DNA of 64,000 nucleotides from assembly GCF_000374165.1 (NCBI RefSeq), contig NZ_KB893794.1:62001-126000 (forward strand), in the 5' to 3' direction. The DNA is from Parafrankia elaeagni. GTDB lineage: Bacteria; Actinomycetota; Actinomycetes; Frankiales; Frankiaceae. Made by a program: the position numbers and the translations under genes. Below are positions 1-9,290 of this stretch, piece after piece; position 1 is the first letter of the stretch, and each line of letters opens with the position of its first letter. The notes under the pieces are model-generated. The model saw only the letters and a program-made list of their open reading frames with translations, was not told where the DNA came from and did no database searches.

Positions 1-395
1 GTTTCGGCACCAACAGCCAGGCCTCGCTGATCACCCGCGGGCTGGCCGAGACCACCCGGCTCGGCGCCGCGCTGGGCGCCGAGCCGATGACGTTCGCCGG
101 GTTGGCCGGGCTCGGTGACCTGGTGGCCACCTGTGGCTCCCCACTGTCGCGGAACCGGACGTTCGGCGAGAAGCTGGGCCGTGGCATGACCCTGGACCAG
201 GTGCTCGCGCAGCAGCGCCAGGTCGCCGAGGGGGTCAGCTCCTGCCGGCCGCTGCTCGCCCTGGCCGAGCGCCTCGGCGTGTCGATGCCCATCACCCGGC
301 AGGTCGAGCGGGTGCTTTACGAGGGCCTGCCGCCGCTGGAGGCGGTCAAGGACCTGATGAGCCGCGAGCCCGGCCCGGAGTACCGCACCCCCTGA
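1..395 (+). CDS. gpsA: Glycerol-3-phosphate dehydrogenase [NAD(P)+], C-terminal part
   Basis: This is the 3' end of a gene that begins before the window; the reading frame is open from base 3. The visible 130 residues carry the C-terminal GpsA signatures: a GTNSQA segment followed by ITRGLAE, then [12 protein letters not shown] and SRNRTFG. The enzyme reduces dihydroxyacetone phosphate to sn-glycerol-3-phosphate for phospholipid synthesis in the cytosol. The gene converges on murA, with only 25 bp between the two stop codons. The family assignment is secure; the N-terminal Rossmann half cannot be seen. Confidence 0.95.
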   Translation, partial: FGTNSQASLITRGLAETTRLGAALGAEPMTFAGLAGLGDLVATCGSPLSRNRTFGEKLGRGMTLDQVLAQQRQVAEGVSSCRPLLALAERLGVSMPITRQVERVLYEGLPPLEAVKDLMSREPGPEYRTP

Positions 396-420
396 CCGCG
401 GGAGAGTCGGCCGGCGGCGC

Positions 421-1848
421 TCAGCCGGCCGCGGCGCCCGGGGCCGTCGCCGGGGCCGTCGCCGCCGCCGGGGCCGCGGCGGCATCCGACGCGGGGGCGC
501 CCGCCGGTCGGGTCTCGATCAGCGCACCGATCGACCGGAGCTTGCCGACCGGGTCCTCGTAGCCGCGTTCCAGGAAACGAGTGCCGCGGATCAGGCTGGA
601 CCCCTCCGCGATGAGCGCGGCCATCACATAGGCGAAGCCGGCCCGCAGGTCGGGAATCTCCAGGTCCGTGCCGCGCAACGGGGTGGGCCCGCTGACGACG
701 GCCGAGTGCTCGAAGTCGCGGGAGGCGAACCGGCATCCCTTGCTGCCGAGGCAGATCGTCGACAGCGCGATGCCCGCGCCCATCTCGTTGAGCTGGCGGG
801 TGTAGCCGAACCGGTCCTCGTAGATCGTCTCGTGGATCACCGACACGCCCTTGGCCTGGGTGAGCAGGACCGTCAGCGGCTGCTGCCAGTCGGTCATGTA
901 ACCCGGGTGGACATCGGTCTGGACGTGGGTCGCGGTGAGCTCGCGCGCCCGCCGGAACGTCAGGCCGTGCGGGCTGACCTCGAACTCGCCGCCGAGCCGG
1001 CGCAGGTGGTTGAGGAAGGTGGCGACATGCTCCTGGCGGGCACCGACGACGTCCACCCGGCCGTTCGTCGCGACCGCCGCCGCGGCGAACGAGGCGACCT
1101 CGATCCGGTCGGGGATCGGCGCGTGCGTCGCTCCGTGCAGGGCCTCGACGCCCTGTACGACGATCGTGCGGTCGACCTCGACGTCGACCAGCGCGCCCAT
1201 CTGCTGCAGGAACAGGATGAGGTCGATGATCTCGGGCTCCACTGCGGCGTTGGAGATCACCGTGGTGCCCTTGGCGCGGACGGCCGCGAGCAACAGGTTC
1301 TCGGTCGCCCCGACGCTCGGGAACGGCAGCGTCACGTGCGCCCCGTGCAGACCCAGCGTCTTGACCTCGACCGAGCGCAGCTGCTCAGTGATCTCGGCGC
1401 CCATCGCGCGCAGCCCGCGCAGGTGGAAGTCGACCGGGCGCTTGCCGATCCGGCACCCTCCGGGCAGGGGGACGACCGCCTCGCCGACCCGGTGCAGCAG
1501 CGGGCCCATCATCAGGATGGGGATCCGGTTGACCCCGGAGTAGGCCTCCGCGAGCGACGCGTCGACGATTCGCGGCGTCGCGACCCGCACCGTGTGCGCG
1601 TCCAGCCATTCGACCTGGGTGCCCAGCTCGGCGAGCATGCCGAGCACGACGTCCACCTCGACGATGCGCGGCACCTTGGTCAGGGTGCACGGCTCGGGAG
1701 TGAGCAGGGTGGCGACGAGCAGCTTCGTGACCGAGTTCTTCGCCCCGGAGACCTCGACGGACCCGGTCAGTGGCGCGCCACCGACGATCGTGTACCAGTG
1801 CTGGTCAGCGCCCGGGGGAGTGATCATGCCGGTACTGGTTTCCCTCAC
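421..1848 (-). CDS. murA: UDP-N-acetylglucosamine 1-carboxyvinyltransferase (MurA family)
   Basis: A 475-residue protein matching MurA, which transfers enolpyruvate from PEP to UDP-GlcNAc in the first committed step of peptidoglycan synthesis. The active-site lysine lies in SGAKNS (about K37). The catalytic Cys lies in GGCRIGKRPVDFH (C132), so it is the fosfomycin-sensitive Cys form rather than the Asp form. The start is GTG at 1848, chosen because GGAGG sits 7 bases upstream. The last 30 or so residues are an Ala/Pro tail outside the fold. Actinobacteria often carry two MurA-like genes, so this may not be the only copy. A LexA-like palindrome lies 168 bp upstream. Confidence 0.93.
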   Translation of the reverse strand: MRETSTGMITPPGADQHWYTIVGGAPLTGSVEVSGAKNSVTKLLVATLLTPEPCTLTKVPRIVEVDVVLGMLAELGTQVEWLDAHTVRVATPRIVDASLAEAYSGVNRIPILMMGPLLHRVGEAVVPLPGGCRIGKRPVDFHLRGLRAMGAEITEQLRSVEVKTLGLHGAHVTLPFPSVGATENLLLAAVRAKGTTVISNAAVEPEIIDLILFLQQMGALVDVEVDRTIVVQGVEALHGATHAPIPDRIEVASFAAAAVATNGRVDVVGARQEHVATFLNHLRRLGGEFEVSPHGLTFRRARELTATHVQTDVHPGYMTDWQQPLTVLLTQAKGVSVIHETIYEDRFGYTRQLNEMGAGIALSTICLGSKGCRFASRDFEHSAVVSGPTPLRGTDLEIPDLRAGFAYVMAALIAEGSSLIRGTRFLERGYEDPVGKLRSIGALIETRPAGAPASDAAAAPAAATAPATAPGAAAG

Positions 1849-2012
1849 GGGCTGCCTCCACGACGGTGGGTCGATTGCGCCAGGGTTTGAGATGCGTCAC
1901 ATCGCATGGTGCGTCCGGGCCCGCTGTGCGAGCGCTCCAGCTGTGGCCGGGGAGATTCAATCAGACGCCCGGATCGGCTCCGCGAGGCCCACGGGTGCGC
2001 CTGCTGGACGTC

Positions 2013-2034
2013 GATTCGAAAATATGTTCGAATC
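2013..2034. promoter_or_regulatory. Palindrome resembling a LexA (SOS) box upstream of murA
   Basis: The arms GATTCGAA and TTCGAATC flank a 6-bp centre. The core TCGAAA-ATAT-GTTCGA (2016-2031) differs at one base from the actinobacterial LexA consensus TCGAAC-N4-GTTCGA. It lies in the only sizeable gap upstream of murA, between the thiD stop and the murA start. The palindrome is seen directly; LexA as the binder is inferred. Confidence 0.45.
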
Positions 2035-2124
2035 TCGCGGTGTGGGAACATCAGCTGCCGTCAACGGCAGGCCGGCGGGTCCGTCGAGTGTCGGGTCAGT
2101 CGAGCGTCGGGCCAGATGTGCGGG

Positions 2125-2940
2125 TCAGGCGTGCCGGGTCAGGTGTGCATGGTCCACCGGGCCTATGCCGGCGCCCAGGGGAAACCCCGCGGCGATCGCA
2201 CCGGTCACGTATCTCTTGGCGGCCCGCACCGCCGTCGGGACATCGGCCCCGTGCGCCAGGTGGGCGGCGATGGCGGAGGCGAGGGTGCAACCCGTGCCAT
2301 GGGTGTGAAGGCACTGCAACCGAGTCGAGCGTAGCCAGACGTCGCACGAGCCGTCGGTGAGCAGGTCCACGGCGTCGCCGGCCAGGTGACCGCCCTTGAC
2401 CAGGGCCCAGGTGGGGCCGAAGGCGAGCAGAGCCTCGGCGGCTCGGCGCATCGTGGCCTCGCTGTGAACATCCACGCCGGTCAGCAGGCGCACCTCGTCC
2501 AGGTTCGGTGTGACGACGGTGGCGTGGGGAAGGAGTTCGGAGCGAACCACCTCCACCGCGTCGGCAGCCAGCAGCGGGTCACCGTGCTTGGAGACGCCGA
2601 CCGGGTCGACGACGCTGGGCACCCCGAGTGTGGCCAGCTCGCGTGCCACGGTCTCGACGAGCGCCGCGGACGAGAGCATGCCCGTCTTGACGGCGTCCAG
2701 GCCGATGTCGTCGGCGACGGCGCGGATCTGGGCGCGTACCGCCTCGGGTGGCAGGTCCCAGACGCCATGCACGCCCACGGAGTTCTGTGCGGTGACCGAC
2801 ACAACTGCGCTCATCCCGTGCACGCCGAGTGCGAGCATCGTCTTCAGGTCCGCCTGGATGCCGGCGCCGCCACCGGAATCAGAGCCGGCGACGGTCAGCA
2901 CCCGCGGCGGGGCGGGCACCCGCCGTACTGATGGGGTCAT
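2125..2940 (-). CDS. thiD: Hydroxymethylpyrimidine/phosphomethylpyrimidine kinase
   Basis: A 271-residue ribokinase-fold enzyme that phosphorylates HMP and HMP-P to the pyrophosphate used for thiamine synthesis. It shows the N-terminal substrate loop [16 protein letters not shown] (about residues 19-34), the DPV segment, and the anion-hole motif [11 protein letters not shown] near residue 227. ATG start at 2940. No other thiamine gene is adjacent, and I see no convincing TPP riboswitch in the roughly 200 bp upstream. It is co-oriented with murA but separated from it by 276 bp, so murA probably has its own promoter. Confidence 0.94.
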   Translation of the reverse strand: MTPSVRRVPAPPRVLTVAGSDSGGGAGIQADLKTMLALGVHGMSAVVSVTAQNSVGVHGVWDLPPEAVRAQIRAVADDIGLDAVKTGMLSSAALVETVARELATLGVPSVVDPVGVSKHGDPLLAADAVEVVRSELLPHATVVTPNLDEVRLLTGVDVHSEATMRRAAEALLAFGPTWALVKGGHLAGDAVDLLTDGSCDVWLRSTRLQCLHTHGTGCTLASAIAAHLAHGADVPTAVRAAKRYVTGAIAAGFPLGAGIGPVDHAHLTRHA

Positions 2941-3150
2941 GCGTGGGGATCCTCACAGTGCGGGTGGGAGCGGGGGTGAGAGGCCGCCAAAGGCCGAGTT
3001 CATCGCCGGTGGGGCGCGGTTCCTCCGCGTCAGTCGGGCGATCAGAGCAAATTCCTCGCCTCAGACCCTCTCATCCGGCCCGTTTGCCTGTTACCTTCTG
3101 TCAGCCCGTGTCTGCTCGACGGGCTGTCGACGTCCGACGAGGGAGCGTCT

Positions 3151-3384
3151 GTGGTACACGCGTATATCCTTATCCAGACCGAGGTCGGCAAGTCGGCATC
3201 GGTGGCCAAGGAGATCGAGCAGATCCCGGGGGTCACCCAGGCCGAAGATGTGACCGGCCCGTACGACGTCATTGTGCGTGCACAGGCGTCAAGCGTCGAT
3301 GACCTGGGCAAGCTCGTGATGTCCCGGGTCCAGGCCGTGGACGGCATCACCCGCACCCTGACCTGTCCGGTGGTCCACTTCTGA
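3151..3384 (+). CDS. Stand-alone Lrp/AsnC ligand-binding (RAM) domain protein
   Basis: A 77-residue protein consisting only of the C-terminal effector-binding half of Lrp/AsnC regulators ([12 protein letters not shown] ... [16 protein letters not shown] ... [13 protein letters not shown]), with no DNA-binding HTH. Such solo RAM proteins form oligomeric rings and bind amino acids; their role in actinobacteria is unclear. GTG start at 3151, preceded by GGGAG. It is transcribed divergently from thiD and is followed by a DUF3515 lipoprotein, an arrangement common near ddl in actinobacteria. Confidence 0.85.
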   Translation: MVHAYILIQTEVGKSASVAKEIEQIPGVTQAEDVTGPYDVIVRAQASSVDDLGKLVMSRVQAVDGITRTLTCPVVHF

Positions 3385-3424
3385 GGGCGGGCTACTGAGC
3401 GTAACCACGGGAGGCGACGGCGTC

Positions 3425-3961
3425 GTGCGCCGGTGTGGGTCGCTGGGGCAGCGCGGGGTGCGAGGCGAAGGAGCCGGCGCGCGGCGGAGGGGACGGTCGT
3501 TGTCGTCCCGCCTTGCCGGTTTCGCCTGTCTCGCGGCGGCGTCGCTCACCGCCTGTGGTGGGCCTGGCCCGGTGTCGATCACCGGAGTGCCCATCCCGGC
3601 GGCTGAGGACCAGGCTGCCTGTTCGGCGCTGGCGGGCGCCCTGCCCGGCTCGCTGGGCAAGGGTCTCGAACGCCGAGAGGTGGAGCCTCCCGTTGCCACG
3701 GCGGCCGCGTTCGGCCCGGATCCGGTCGTTCTCACCTGCGGTGCCTCGGGTGTCGCGGCCGGGTACCAGCCGACCTCGCTGCTCTCCGAGGTCGACGGGG
3801 TCGGCTGGTTCTCGGAGGACCTCGGTGACCGGATCCGGTACTCGACCCCGACCAGAGCGCCCCAGGTCGTCGTCACCCTGCCGGCGGACCGGCAGGCCTT
3901 CGAGGTCCTGGTGGCGCTGGCTGCCCCCGTCAGCGCGCACACCCGCGCCACCACCGCCTGA
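3425..3961 (+). CDS. DUF3515-type lipoprotein
   Basis: A 178-residue protein with an Arg-rich N terminus, a hydrophobic segment (FACLAAASL) and a lipobox SLTAC-GG near residue 43, so it is probably secreted and lipid-anchored. The mature part (CSALAGALPGSL ... VVLTCGASG ... VDGVGWF) matches DUF3515, an actinobacterial family of unknown function. The true start may be internal, because about 30 residues precede the signal peptide core. It lies 40 bp after the RAM-domain gene and converges on ddl. Confidence 0.75.
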   Translation: MRRCGSLGQRGVRGEGAGARRRGRSLSSRLAGFACLAAASLTACGGPGPVSITGVPIPAAEDQAACSALAGALPGSLGKGLERREVEPPVATAAAFGPDPVVLTCGASGVAAGYQPTSLLSEVDGVGWFSEDLGDRIRYSTPTRAPQVVVTLPADRQAFEVLVALAAPVSAHTRATTA

Positions 3962-4044
3962 CCAGCTGGGCTGCCCCTGCCTGCCCGTGCCCCTGCCCGG
4001 GCTGGCCATGGTCTCTGCTCCTGCCACGCCGGCGGCACGCGTGG

Positions 4045-5148
4045 TCAGCGCAGACCAGCGCCGTCACGCAGGGCCAGCTGGATGAGACGGTCCACCAGTG
4101 GCCCGTAGTCGAGGCCACTGGCCGCCCACATCCGCGGGAACATCGACATCGGGGTGAACCCCGGCATCGTGTTCACCTCGTTGAGGACGATCTGCCCGGC
4201 AGCGGTGACGAACATGTCCACCCGGGCCAGCCCCGCGCAGTCGAGCGCCTCGAACGCGGCGACAGCCGTCGCACGCACCCGTTCGGTCAGCGCGGCCGGC
4301 AGGGTGGCAGGCACGTCGAAGCGGGCCCCGTCGGAGACGTACTTCGCCTCGAAGTCGTAGAAGCCGGCGGACGACGTCACCATGATCTCGGCCGGTGCGC
4401 TGGCCTCCGGGCCCGAACCGTCCAGGCGGTCCAGCACACCGCACTCGATCTCCCGGCCCACGACCGCCGCCTCGACGAGCACCTTGGGATCGCTGGCGCG
4501 GGCCGCTTTCAGCGCGGTGTCCAGGTCGGCCCAGGCGTCGACCCGGCTGATCCCGATGCTGGAGCCCCCGCGCGCGGGCTTGACGAAGACCGGCAGCCCG
4601 AGCCGGTCTCGGTCCTCCTCGGTGAGGCGCTGTTCCGGCCGCAGCACGCTGTAGGGCCCGACCGGAAGCCCGGCGCCGGCCAGGATGCGCTTCATGTGGT
4701 GCTTGTCCATGGCCGCGGCGCTCGCGAACACGCCGGAGCCGACATAGGGCAGCCCGCTCATCTCCAGCAGGCCCTGAATGGTGCCGTCCTCGCCGAACGG
4801 TCCGTGCAGGAGCGGGAAGACAACGTCGACGGGACCCAGGTCCCGCAGGGTGGCGACCGGATCACGAACCAGCAGGCGGGCGGTGGTCGGGTCGGGCGGA
4901 AGAGTCACGCCCAGACCGGCCGCCGCGTCGACGGCGGGGAGGTCGGCACCCGCCGCGGTGAGGGTGGGGCTGTCGTCGGGCACGACGACCCAGCGGCCCT
5001 CGGTGTCGATACCGACCGGGATCACGTCATAACGGGACCGGTCCAGAGCCCGCAGGACTCCGCCGGCCGACACGCACGAGATCGCGTGCTCCGTACTGCG
5101 CCCGCCGAACAGAAGAACGAGCCGAGTCCTGCGCGTGGAGGCTCCCAT
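4045..5148 (-). CDS. ddl: D-alanine--D-alanine ligase (chromosomal copy)
   Basis: A 367-residue ATP-grasp enzyme that joins two D-Ala for the peptidoglycan pentapeptide. It keeps the diagnostic residues: Glu in GGRSTEH (binds the first D-Ala), HGPFGEDGTIQG, GGSSIG (equivalent of E. coli DdlB Ser150), Glu in GREIEC (equivalent of Glu187), Tyr in FEAKYVSDG (equivalent of Tyr216), and the Mg-binding ENEVNTMPG region (VLNEVNTMPGF). ATG start at 5148. This intact triad is a useful reference for the divergent Ddl-like protein in the integrated element at 41827-42774. Confidence 0.96.
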   Translation of the reverse strand: MGASTRRTRLVLLFGGRSTEHAISCVSAGGVLRALDRSRYDVIPVGIDTEGRWVVVPDDSPTLTAAGADLPAVDAAAGLGVTLPPDPTTARLLVRDPVATLRDLGPVDVVFPLLHGPFGEDGTIQGLLEMSGLPYVGSGVFASAAAMDKHHMKRILAGAGLPVGPYSVLRPEQRLTEEDRDRLGLPVFVKPARGGSSIGISRVDAWADLDTALKAARASDPKVLVEAAVVGREIECGVLDRLDGSGPEASAPAEIMVTSSAGFYDFEAKYVSDGARFDVPATLPAALTERVRATAVAAFEALDCAGLARVDMFVTAAGQIVLNEVNTMPGFTPMSMFPRMWAASGLDYGPLVDRLIQLALRDGAGLR

Positions 5149-5287
5149 GCCGGGACAGTAGCCGATGACTGCCTGCCCGGCGCTACGGGGCCCCGTGCGA
5201 CTGGCCGGGGTTTCACCAGCCCGGGAGGACGCCCTCAGAGGGCTCCTGGGCCCCGGCTGGCCAGCCGATCAGGCTGACCGGTGCGGG

Positions 5288-5476
5288 TCAGCCGCGGCTG
5301 ACCTTGCCCGCCTTCAGGCAGGACGTGCACACGTTGAGACGCTTGGGCGTCCGGCCGACCATGGCACGGACGGTCTGGATGTTGGGGTTCCAGCGACGGC
5401 GGGTGCGCCGGTGGGAGTGGGAGACCGACATGCCGAAGCCCGGCCCCTTGCCGCAGACGTCACACACCGAAGACAC
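5288..5476 (-). CDS. rpmB: 50S ribosomal protein L28
   Basis: A 62-residue L28 with both CxxC pairs (CDVCG near the N terminus, CTSCLK near the C terminus), that is, the zinc-binding form. The NPNIQ and RLNVCTSC segments are typical. GTG start at 5476 with GGAG 8 bases upstream. It is a single gene divergent from recG, the usual actinobacterial position. A zinc-binding L28 is often the Zn-replete paralogue, with a Zn-free copy elsewhere; that second copy is not in this window. Confidence 0.96.
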   Translation of the reverse strand: MSSVCDVCGKGPGFGMSVSHSHRRTRRRWNPNIQTVRAMVGRTPKRLNVCTSCLKAGKVSRG

Positions 5477-5693
5477 GAGAACACTCCGTCAATAGCGATT
5501 GGGTCAATAGCGATGGCCGGGAACCGCCGGCCGCTCTAGCCTGTAGTCGACTGCGAGGCTACCCTAGCAACGCCCAATCACGACGGGCCGGCCCGCGCGG
5601 GCCGATGCCCTGTGCCGCTCCGAGCCCGGCGGATCACGCTCCGGTGCCGTGAAGGTGGCCGGGCGGCGGGAACTGTCGGTGGCCAGGTGCACT

Positions 5694-8018
5694 ATGCATG
5701 GTGTGCTCGATCTCGACTCGCCGCTGAAGGGGCCTCTCGGTGCCCGCTCCGCCGCGCTTCTCGCCAGCGAGCTGGATCTGCTGACGATCGGTGATCTCCT
5801 CGACCATCTTCCCCGGCGCTATCACGAGCGCGGTGAGCTCACCGACCTGAACGAGCTCGTGGTGGGTGAGATCGCCACGGTCCAGGCACGGGTCACGAAG
5901 GTCGTCGCGCACAGGCCCCGGCGTGACCCGTCCGAGCGGGCGCGCCGGCGGGAGAACGGCCGGCTGGAGATCACCGTCACCGACGGCGACGGCCATCTCT
6001 CCCTGGTCTTCTTCAACCAGCAGTGGCGGGCCAGGGCGCTCGTCCCCGGAACGACCGCGATGTTCGCGGGCAAGGTCGCCGAGTTCCGGGGCCGCCGCCA
6101 GCTCATCCATCCCGAGGTGCACCTGCTCGACGGCCCCGCCGACCCGGACGAACCCGGCGGTGAGCGGGGCGGCGATGGCGGAGCCGAAGCCAGCGAGACC
6201 AGTGCGGCCGGCGAGCGGCCGGTCGACTTCGCCGGCTCGCTGGTCCCGATCTATCCGGCCACGGCCAAGGTCGCGAGCTGGACCATCGTCCACTGCCTGC
6301 GGCTGGTCTTCGACTCGCTCGGCGAGATCGACGATCCGCTGCCGGGCCCGGTGCGTGCCCGGCACCGGCTGGTAGGGCTTCGGCGGGCCTACGAGCTCGT
6401 CCACCGGCCCGCCTCGCGGGCTGAGGTGGCCGCCGCCCGCGTCCGGCTCAAGTGGGACGAGGCCATGGTGGTCCAGGTGGCCCTGGCCCGCCGCCGTCGC
6501 CAGGCGGAGCTGGTCGCGACCGAGGCCCGGCCGGGCCGGGCCGGCGGGCTGCGTGACGCCTTCGACGCCGGGCTGCCCTACGACCTCACCGAAGGCCAGC
6601 GCTCGGTCGGCGAGACCATCGACGCGGAGATGGCCAAGGCCTACCCGATGCACCGGCTGCTGCAGGGTGAGGTCGGCTCGGGCAAGACCGTCGTCGCTGT
6701 GCGGGCGATGCTGACAGCAGTCGACTCGGGCGGCCAGGCGGCGTTGCTGGCACCCACCGAGACGCTCGCGTCCCAGCATCACCGCAGCCTGCTCGCCCTG
6801 CTCGGGGACCGGGCCCGCGCCGGCGAACTCGGCGTCGACGGCCCGGCGACCCGGATCGCGCTGCTGACCGGATCGATGCCCGCGCGGGCCCGGCGCGAGA
6901 CGCTCGCCGCGCTCGCCGACGGCAGCGTGGGCCTCGTCGTCGGCACCCACGCGCTGCTCGGCGCGGATGTCACCTTTCGCGACCTCGCGCTGGTCGTGGT
7001 CGACGAGCAGCACCGGTTCGGGGTGGAACAGCGCGACGAGCTGCGCTCCCGCGGCCGCCGGCCTCCCCATCTGCTGGTCATGACCGCCACGCCCATTCCG
7101 CGCACGGTCGCGATGACGGTCTTCGGCGACCTCGAGGTCTCCGTGCTGGACCAGCTCCCGGCCGGCCGGTCCCCGATCTCGACGTTCGTCGTCCCCGAGG
7201 TGAACACGGTGCTGATGACACGGATGTGGGGGCGCGTGCGGGAGGAGGTCGCCGCAGGGCACCAGGCGTACGTGGTGTGCCCGCGGGTCGGCGAGGGAAC
7301 GGAGGACGCCGCCGAGCCCGGTGCCGCCGAGCCCGGTGCCGCCGGCAGGCAGGACGGCGACCGCGCGTGGGGCGGCGCCGGTGAACAGGGCGGCCCCGGC
7401 GAGCGGGTCGGCGCGACAGTCACCGAGACACTGCCCCGGCTGGCAGCGGGGGAGCTCGCCGGCCTGCGGGTCGAGGGCCTGCACGGGCGGATGCCGGCAG
7501 CGGTCCGGGAGGACGTGATGACCCGCTTCGGGGCGGGCCAGGTCGACGTGCTGGTGGCGACCACCGTCATCGAGGTCGGCGTCGACGTCCCGAACGCCAC
7601 CGTGATGATCGTGCTGGACGCTGACTGGTTTGGTGTGTCCCAGCTCCACCAGCTCCGCGGGCGGGTCGGGCGTGGCCGGGCTCCCGGCGTCTGTCTGCTG
7701 CAGACCTGCGTCGAGGCGGCGGCGCCGGCCGCTGAGCGGCTGCGCGCTGTCGCCTCGACCACGGATGGCGCTGCGCTGGCGCTGCTCGACCTGGCACAAC
7801 GCCGGGAGGGCGATGTCCTGGGCGCCGCCCAGTCGGGCGGCCGCCGGTCCCTGCGCCTGCTGGAGCTGCTGCGGGACGAGGACCTCATTCTCGCCGCGCG
7901 TGAGGAGGCCGCCACGATCGTGGCCGAGGATCCCGAGCTCCGGTCGCTCCCGGTGCTGCGCCGCCAGCTCGCCGAGGCGCTGGACGAGACGAGTGTGGCC
8001 TTCCTGGAGAAGGGGTGA
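5694..8018 (+). CDS. recG: ATP-dependent DNA helicase RecG
   Basis: A superfamily-2 helicase of about 774 residues that remodels stalled forks and Holliday junctions. An N-terminal wedge/OB region is followed by Walker A (GEVGSGKT), a DEQH box (VVDEQHRFG), motif III (TATPIPRT) and motif VI (QLRGRVGRG). I prefer the ATG at 5694, which begins MHGVLDLDSPL; a GTG at 5649 is in the same frame. Two low-complexity insertions distinguish it: one of about 25 residues after the OB fold, and a Gly/Ala/Glu-rich one between motifs III and V. rsmD follows after only 7 bp. Confidence 0.95.
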   Translation: MHGVLDLDSPLKGPLGARSAALLASELDLLTIGDLLDHLPRRYHERGELTDLNELVVGEIATVQARVTKVVAHRPRRDPSERARRRENGRLEITVTDGDGHLSLVFFNQQWRARALVPGTTAMFAGKVAEFRGRRQLIHPEVHLLDGPADPDEPGGERGGDGGAEASETSAAGERPVDFAGSLVPIYPATAKVASWTIVHCLRLVFDSLGEIDDPLPGPVRARHRLVGLRRAYELVHRPASRAEVAAARVRLKWDEAMVVQVALARRRRQAELVATEARPGRAGGLRDAFDAGLPYDLTEGQRSVGETIDAEMAKAYPMHRLLQGEVGSGKTVVAVRAMLTAVDSGGQAALLAPTETLASQHHRSLLALLGDRARAGELGVDGPATRIALLTGSMPARARRETLAALADGSVGLVVGTHALLGADVTFRDLALVVVDEQHRFGVEQRDELRSRGRRPPHLLVMTATPIPRTVAMTVFGDLEVSVLDQLPAGRSPISTFVVPEVNTVLMTRMWGRVREEVAAGHQAYVVCPRVGEGTEDAAEPGAAEPGAAGRQDGDRAWGGAGEQGGPGERVGATVTETLPRLAAGELAGLRVEGLHGRMPAAVREDVMTRFGAGQVDVLVATTVIEVGVDVPNATVMIVLDADWFGVSQLHQLRGRVGRGRAPGVCLLQTCVEAAAPAAERLRAVASTTDGAALALLDLAQRREGDVLGAAQSGGRRSLRLLELLRDEDLILAAREEAATIVAEDPELRSLPVLRRQLAEALDETSVAFLEKG

Positions 8019-8025
8019 CCCGGCG

Positions 8026-8583
8026 GTGACGCGCATCGTGGGCGGGCGGGCCGGCGGACGGCGCCTGGTCGTGCCACCGGGCGGCACGACCAGACCGACG
8101 TCCGACCGGACGAGGGAGGGTCTGTTCAACACCCTCGCGACCCTGATCGACCTGACTGGCACCCGGGTGGCTGATCTCTACGCGGGCTCCGGTGCGGTCG
8201 GCCTCGAGGCGTTGTCCCGCGGAGCGGCCCACGTCCTGCTGGTCGACAGGGACCCGGGCGTCGTACGGGTCCTGCGCCGCAACGTCGAGGCACTCGGGCT
8301 GCCCGGCGCCGAGGTGGTCCGCTCGCCCGTCACGCGGGTGGTGGAGGTCGATCCGGCCGAGCCGTACGACGTCGTCTTCCTCGACCCGCCGTACGCCCTG
8401 CCCGACGCCGAGGTCGACGTCGTGCTGGGGCGGCTGGCCAGCGGCGGGTGGCTGGCGGGAGGCGGTGTCTGCGTGGTCGAGCGGGCAGCCCGGGGGGCAC
8501 CCGTGACCTGGCCCGACGGGATTGTCGCACTCCGTGAGCGCAGGTACGGAGAGGGTGTCCTCTGGTACGGTAATCGATCATGA
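8026..8583 (+). CDS. rsmD: 16S rRNA (guanine(966)-N(2))-methyltransferase
   Basis: A 185-residue SAM-dependent methyltransferase. It has the SAM-binding loop DLYAGSGAVGLEALSRGA and the N6/N2-methylase motif DPPY (VFLDPPYAL), together with the RsmD N-terminal IVGGRAGGRRL and the TSDRTREGLFN segment. GTG start at 8026. Its stop overlaps the coaD start by 4 bases (ATGA), so rsmD and coaD are translationally coupled, as in most actinobacteria. Confidence 0.94.
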   Translation: MTRIVGGRAGGRRLVVPPGGTTRPTSDRTREGLFNTLATLIDLTGTRVADLYAGSGAVGLEALSRGAAHVLLVDRDPGVVRVLRRNVEALGLPGAEVVRSPVTRVVEVDPAEPYDVVFLDPPYALPDAEVDVVLGRLASGGWLAGGGVCVVERAARGAPVTWPDGIVALRERRYGEGVLWYGNRS

Positions 8584-9068
8584 GGAGGGCAGTCTGTCCT
8601 GGATCGTTCGACCCCATCACCAATGGTCACCTCGACATCATCGTCAGGGCCAGCAGGCTCTTTGACGAGGTCGTCGTCGCCGTTGGGATCAACAAGACGA
8701 AGGCCACCCTGTTCACGATCGACGAGCGGATGGATTTCATCCGGCAGGCGGTGCGAAGTCATCCAGACTCGCCCACCAACGTCATCGTGGACACGTCGCA
8801 CGGTCTGCTGGTCGACTTCTGCCGTGTGCGGGGGGTCCAGTCCATCGTCAAGGGCCTGCGTGCGGTGAGCGACTTCGACTACGAGCTTCAGATGGCGCAG
8901 ATGAACAACTCGCTGGCGGGAGTGGAGACGCTGTTCATGAGCACCAACCCGCAGTACGCGTTCCTCTCGTCAAGCCTGGTGAAGGAGGTCGCGCGCTACG
9001 GCGGCGACGTCTCGGGCCTGGTGCCGGACATCGTGCTCAAGGGGCTGCGCGACCGCTCGGCATCGTGA
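8580..9068 (+). CDS. coaD: Phosphopantetheine adenylyltransferase
   Basis: A 162-residue nucleotidyltransferase that makes dephospho-CoA from 4'-phosphopantetheine and ATP. It has the TxGH-type motif TNGHLDII in CPGSFDPITNGH, the GLRAVSDFDYE segment, and the C-terminal FLSSSLVKEVARYGGDVSGLVP loop in place of the more usual ISSTxVR. ATG start at 8580, overlapping rsmD. A very strong hairpin follows the stop. Confidence 0.97.
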   Translation: MRRAVCPGSFDPITNGHLDIIVRASRLFDEVVVAVGINKTKATLFTIDERMDFIRQAVRSHPDSPTNVIVDTSHGLLVDFCRVRGVQSIVKGLRAVSDFDYELQMAQMNNSLAGVETLFMSTNPQYAFLSSSLVKEVARYGGDVSGLVPDIVLKGLRDRSAS

Positions 9069-9087
9069 CCACCCGCCCTCGGAGGTC

Positions 9088-9135
9088 GGTCGCCCGCCTG
9101 GCCCGCGGCGAGCGCCGCGGGCCAGGCGGGCGACC
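9088..9135 (+). terminator. Strong hairpin terminator after coaD
   Basis: Two perfectly complementary 23-base arms (9088-9110 and 9113-9135) are separated by 2 bases, 19 bp after the coaD stop. No U-run follows, as is usual in high-GC actinobacteria. It closes the recG-rsmD-coaD unit. Confidence 0.8.
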
Positions 9136-9290
9136 CTTCGGGGGGTGCCGCATCCGTGGAATACGCGTGAATTGTGGTCAGAGCATCACGTTGCGCCAAT
9201 TCCGGGCTTCTGTATCTCCGTGGTCGGTCCACGTGTGTTAGCGGAGTGTCGCTACCGGGTGCCCTGACGACCGGTCGTAACCTACCGGTC

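Noticed and set aside
706-1890. 394-codon open frame antisense to murA
   Set aside because: Shadow frame rich in Arg/Asp/Gln with no recognisable motif, fully explained by murA on the other strand.
5634-8162. 842-codon open frame antisense to recG
   Set aside because: It mirrors recG with typical His/Arg/Gly-rich shadow composition and shows no domain; such long antisense frames are common at 72% GC.
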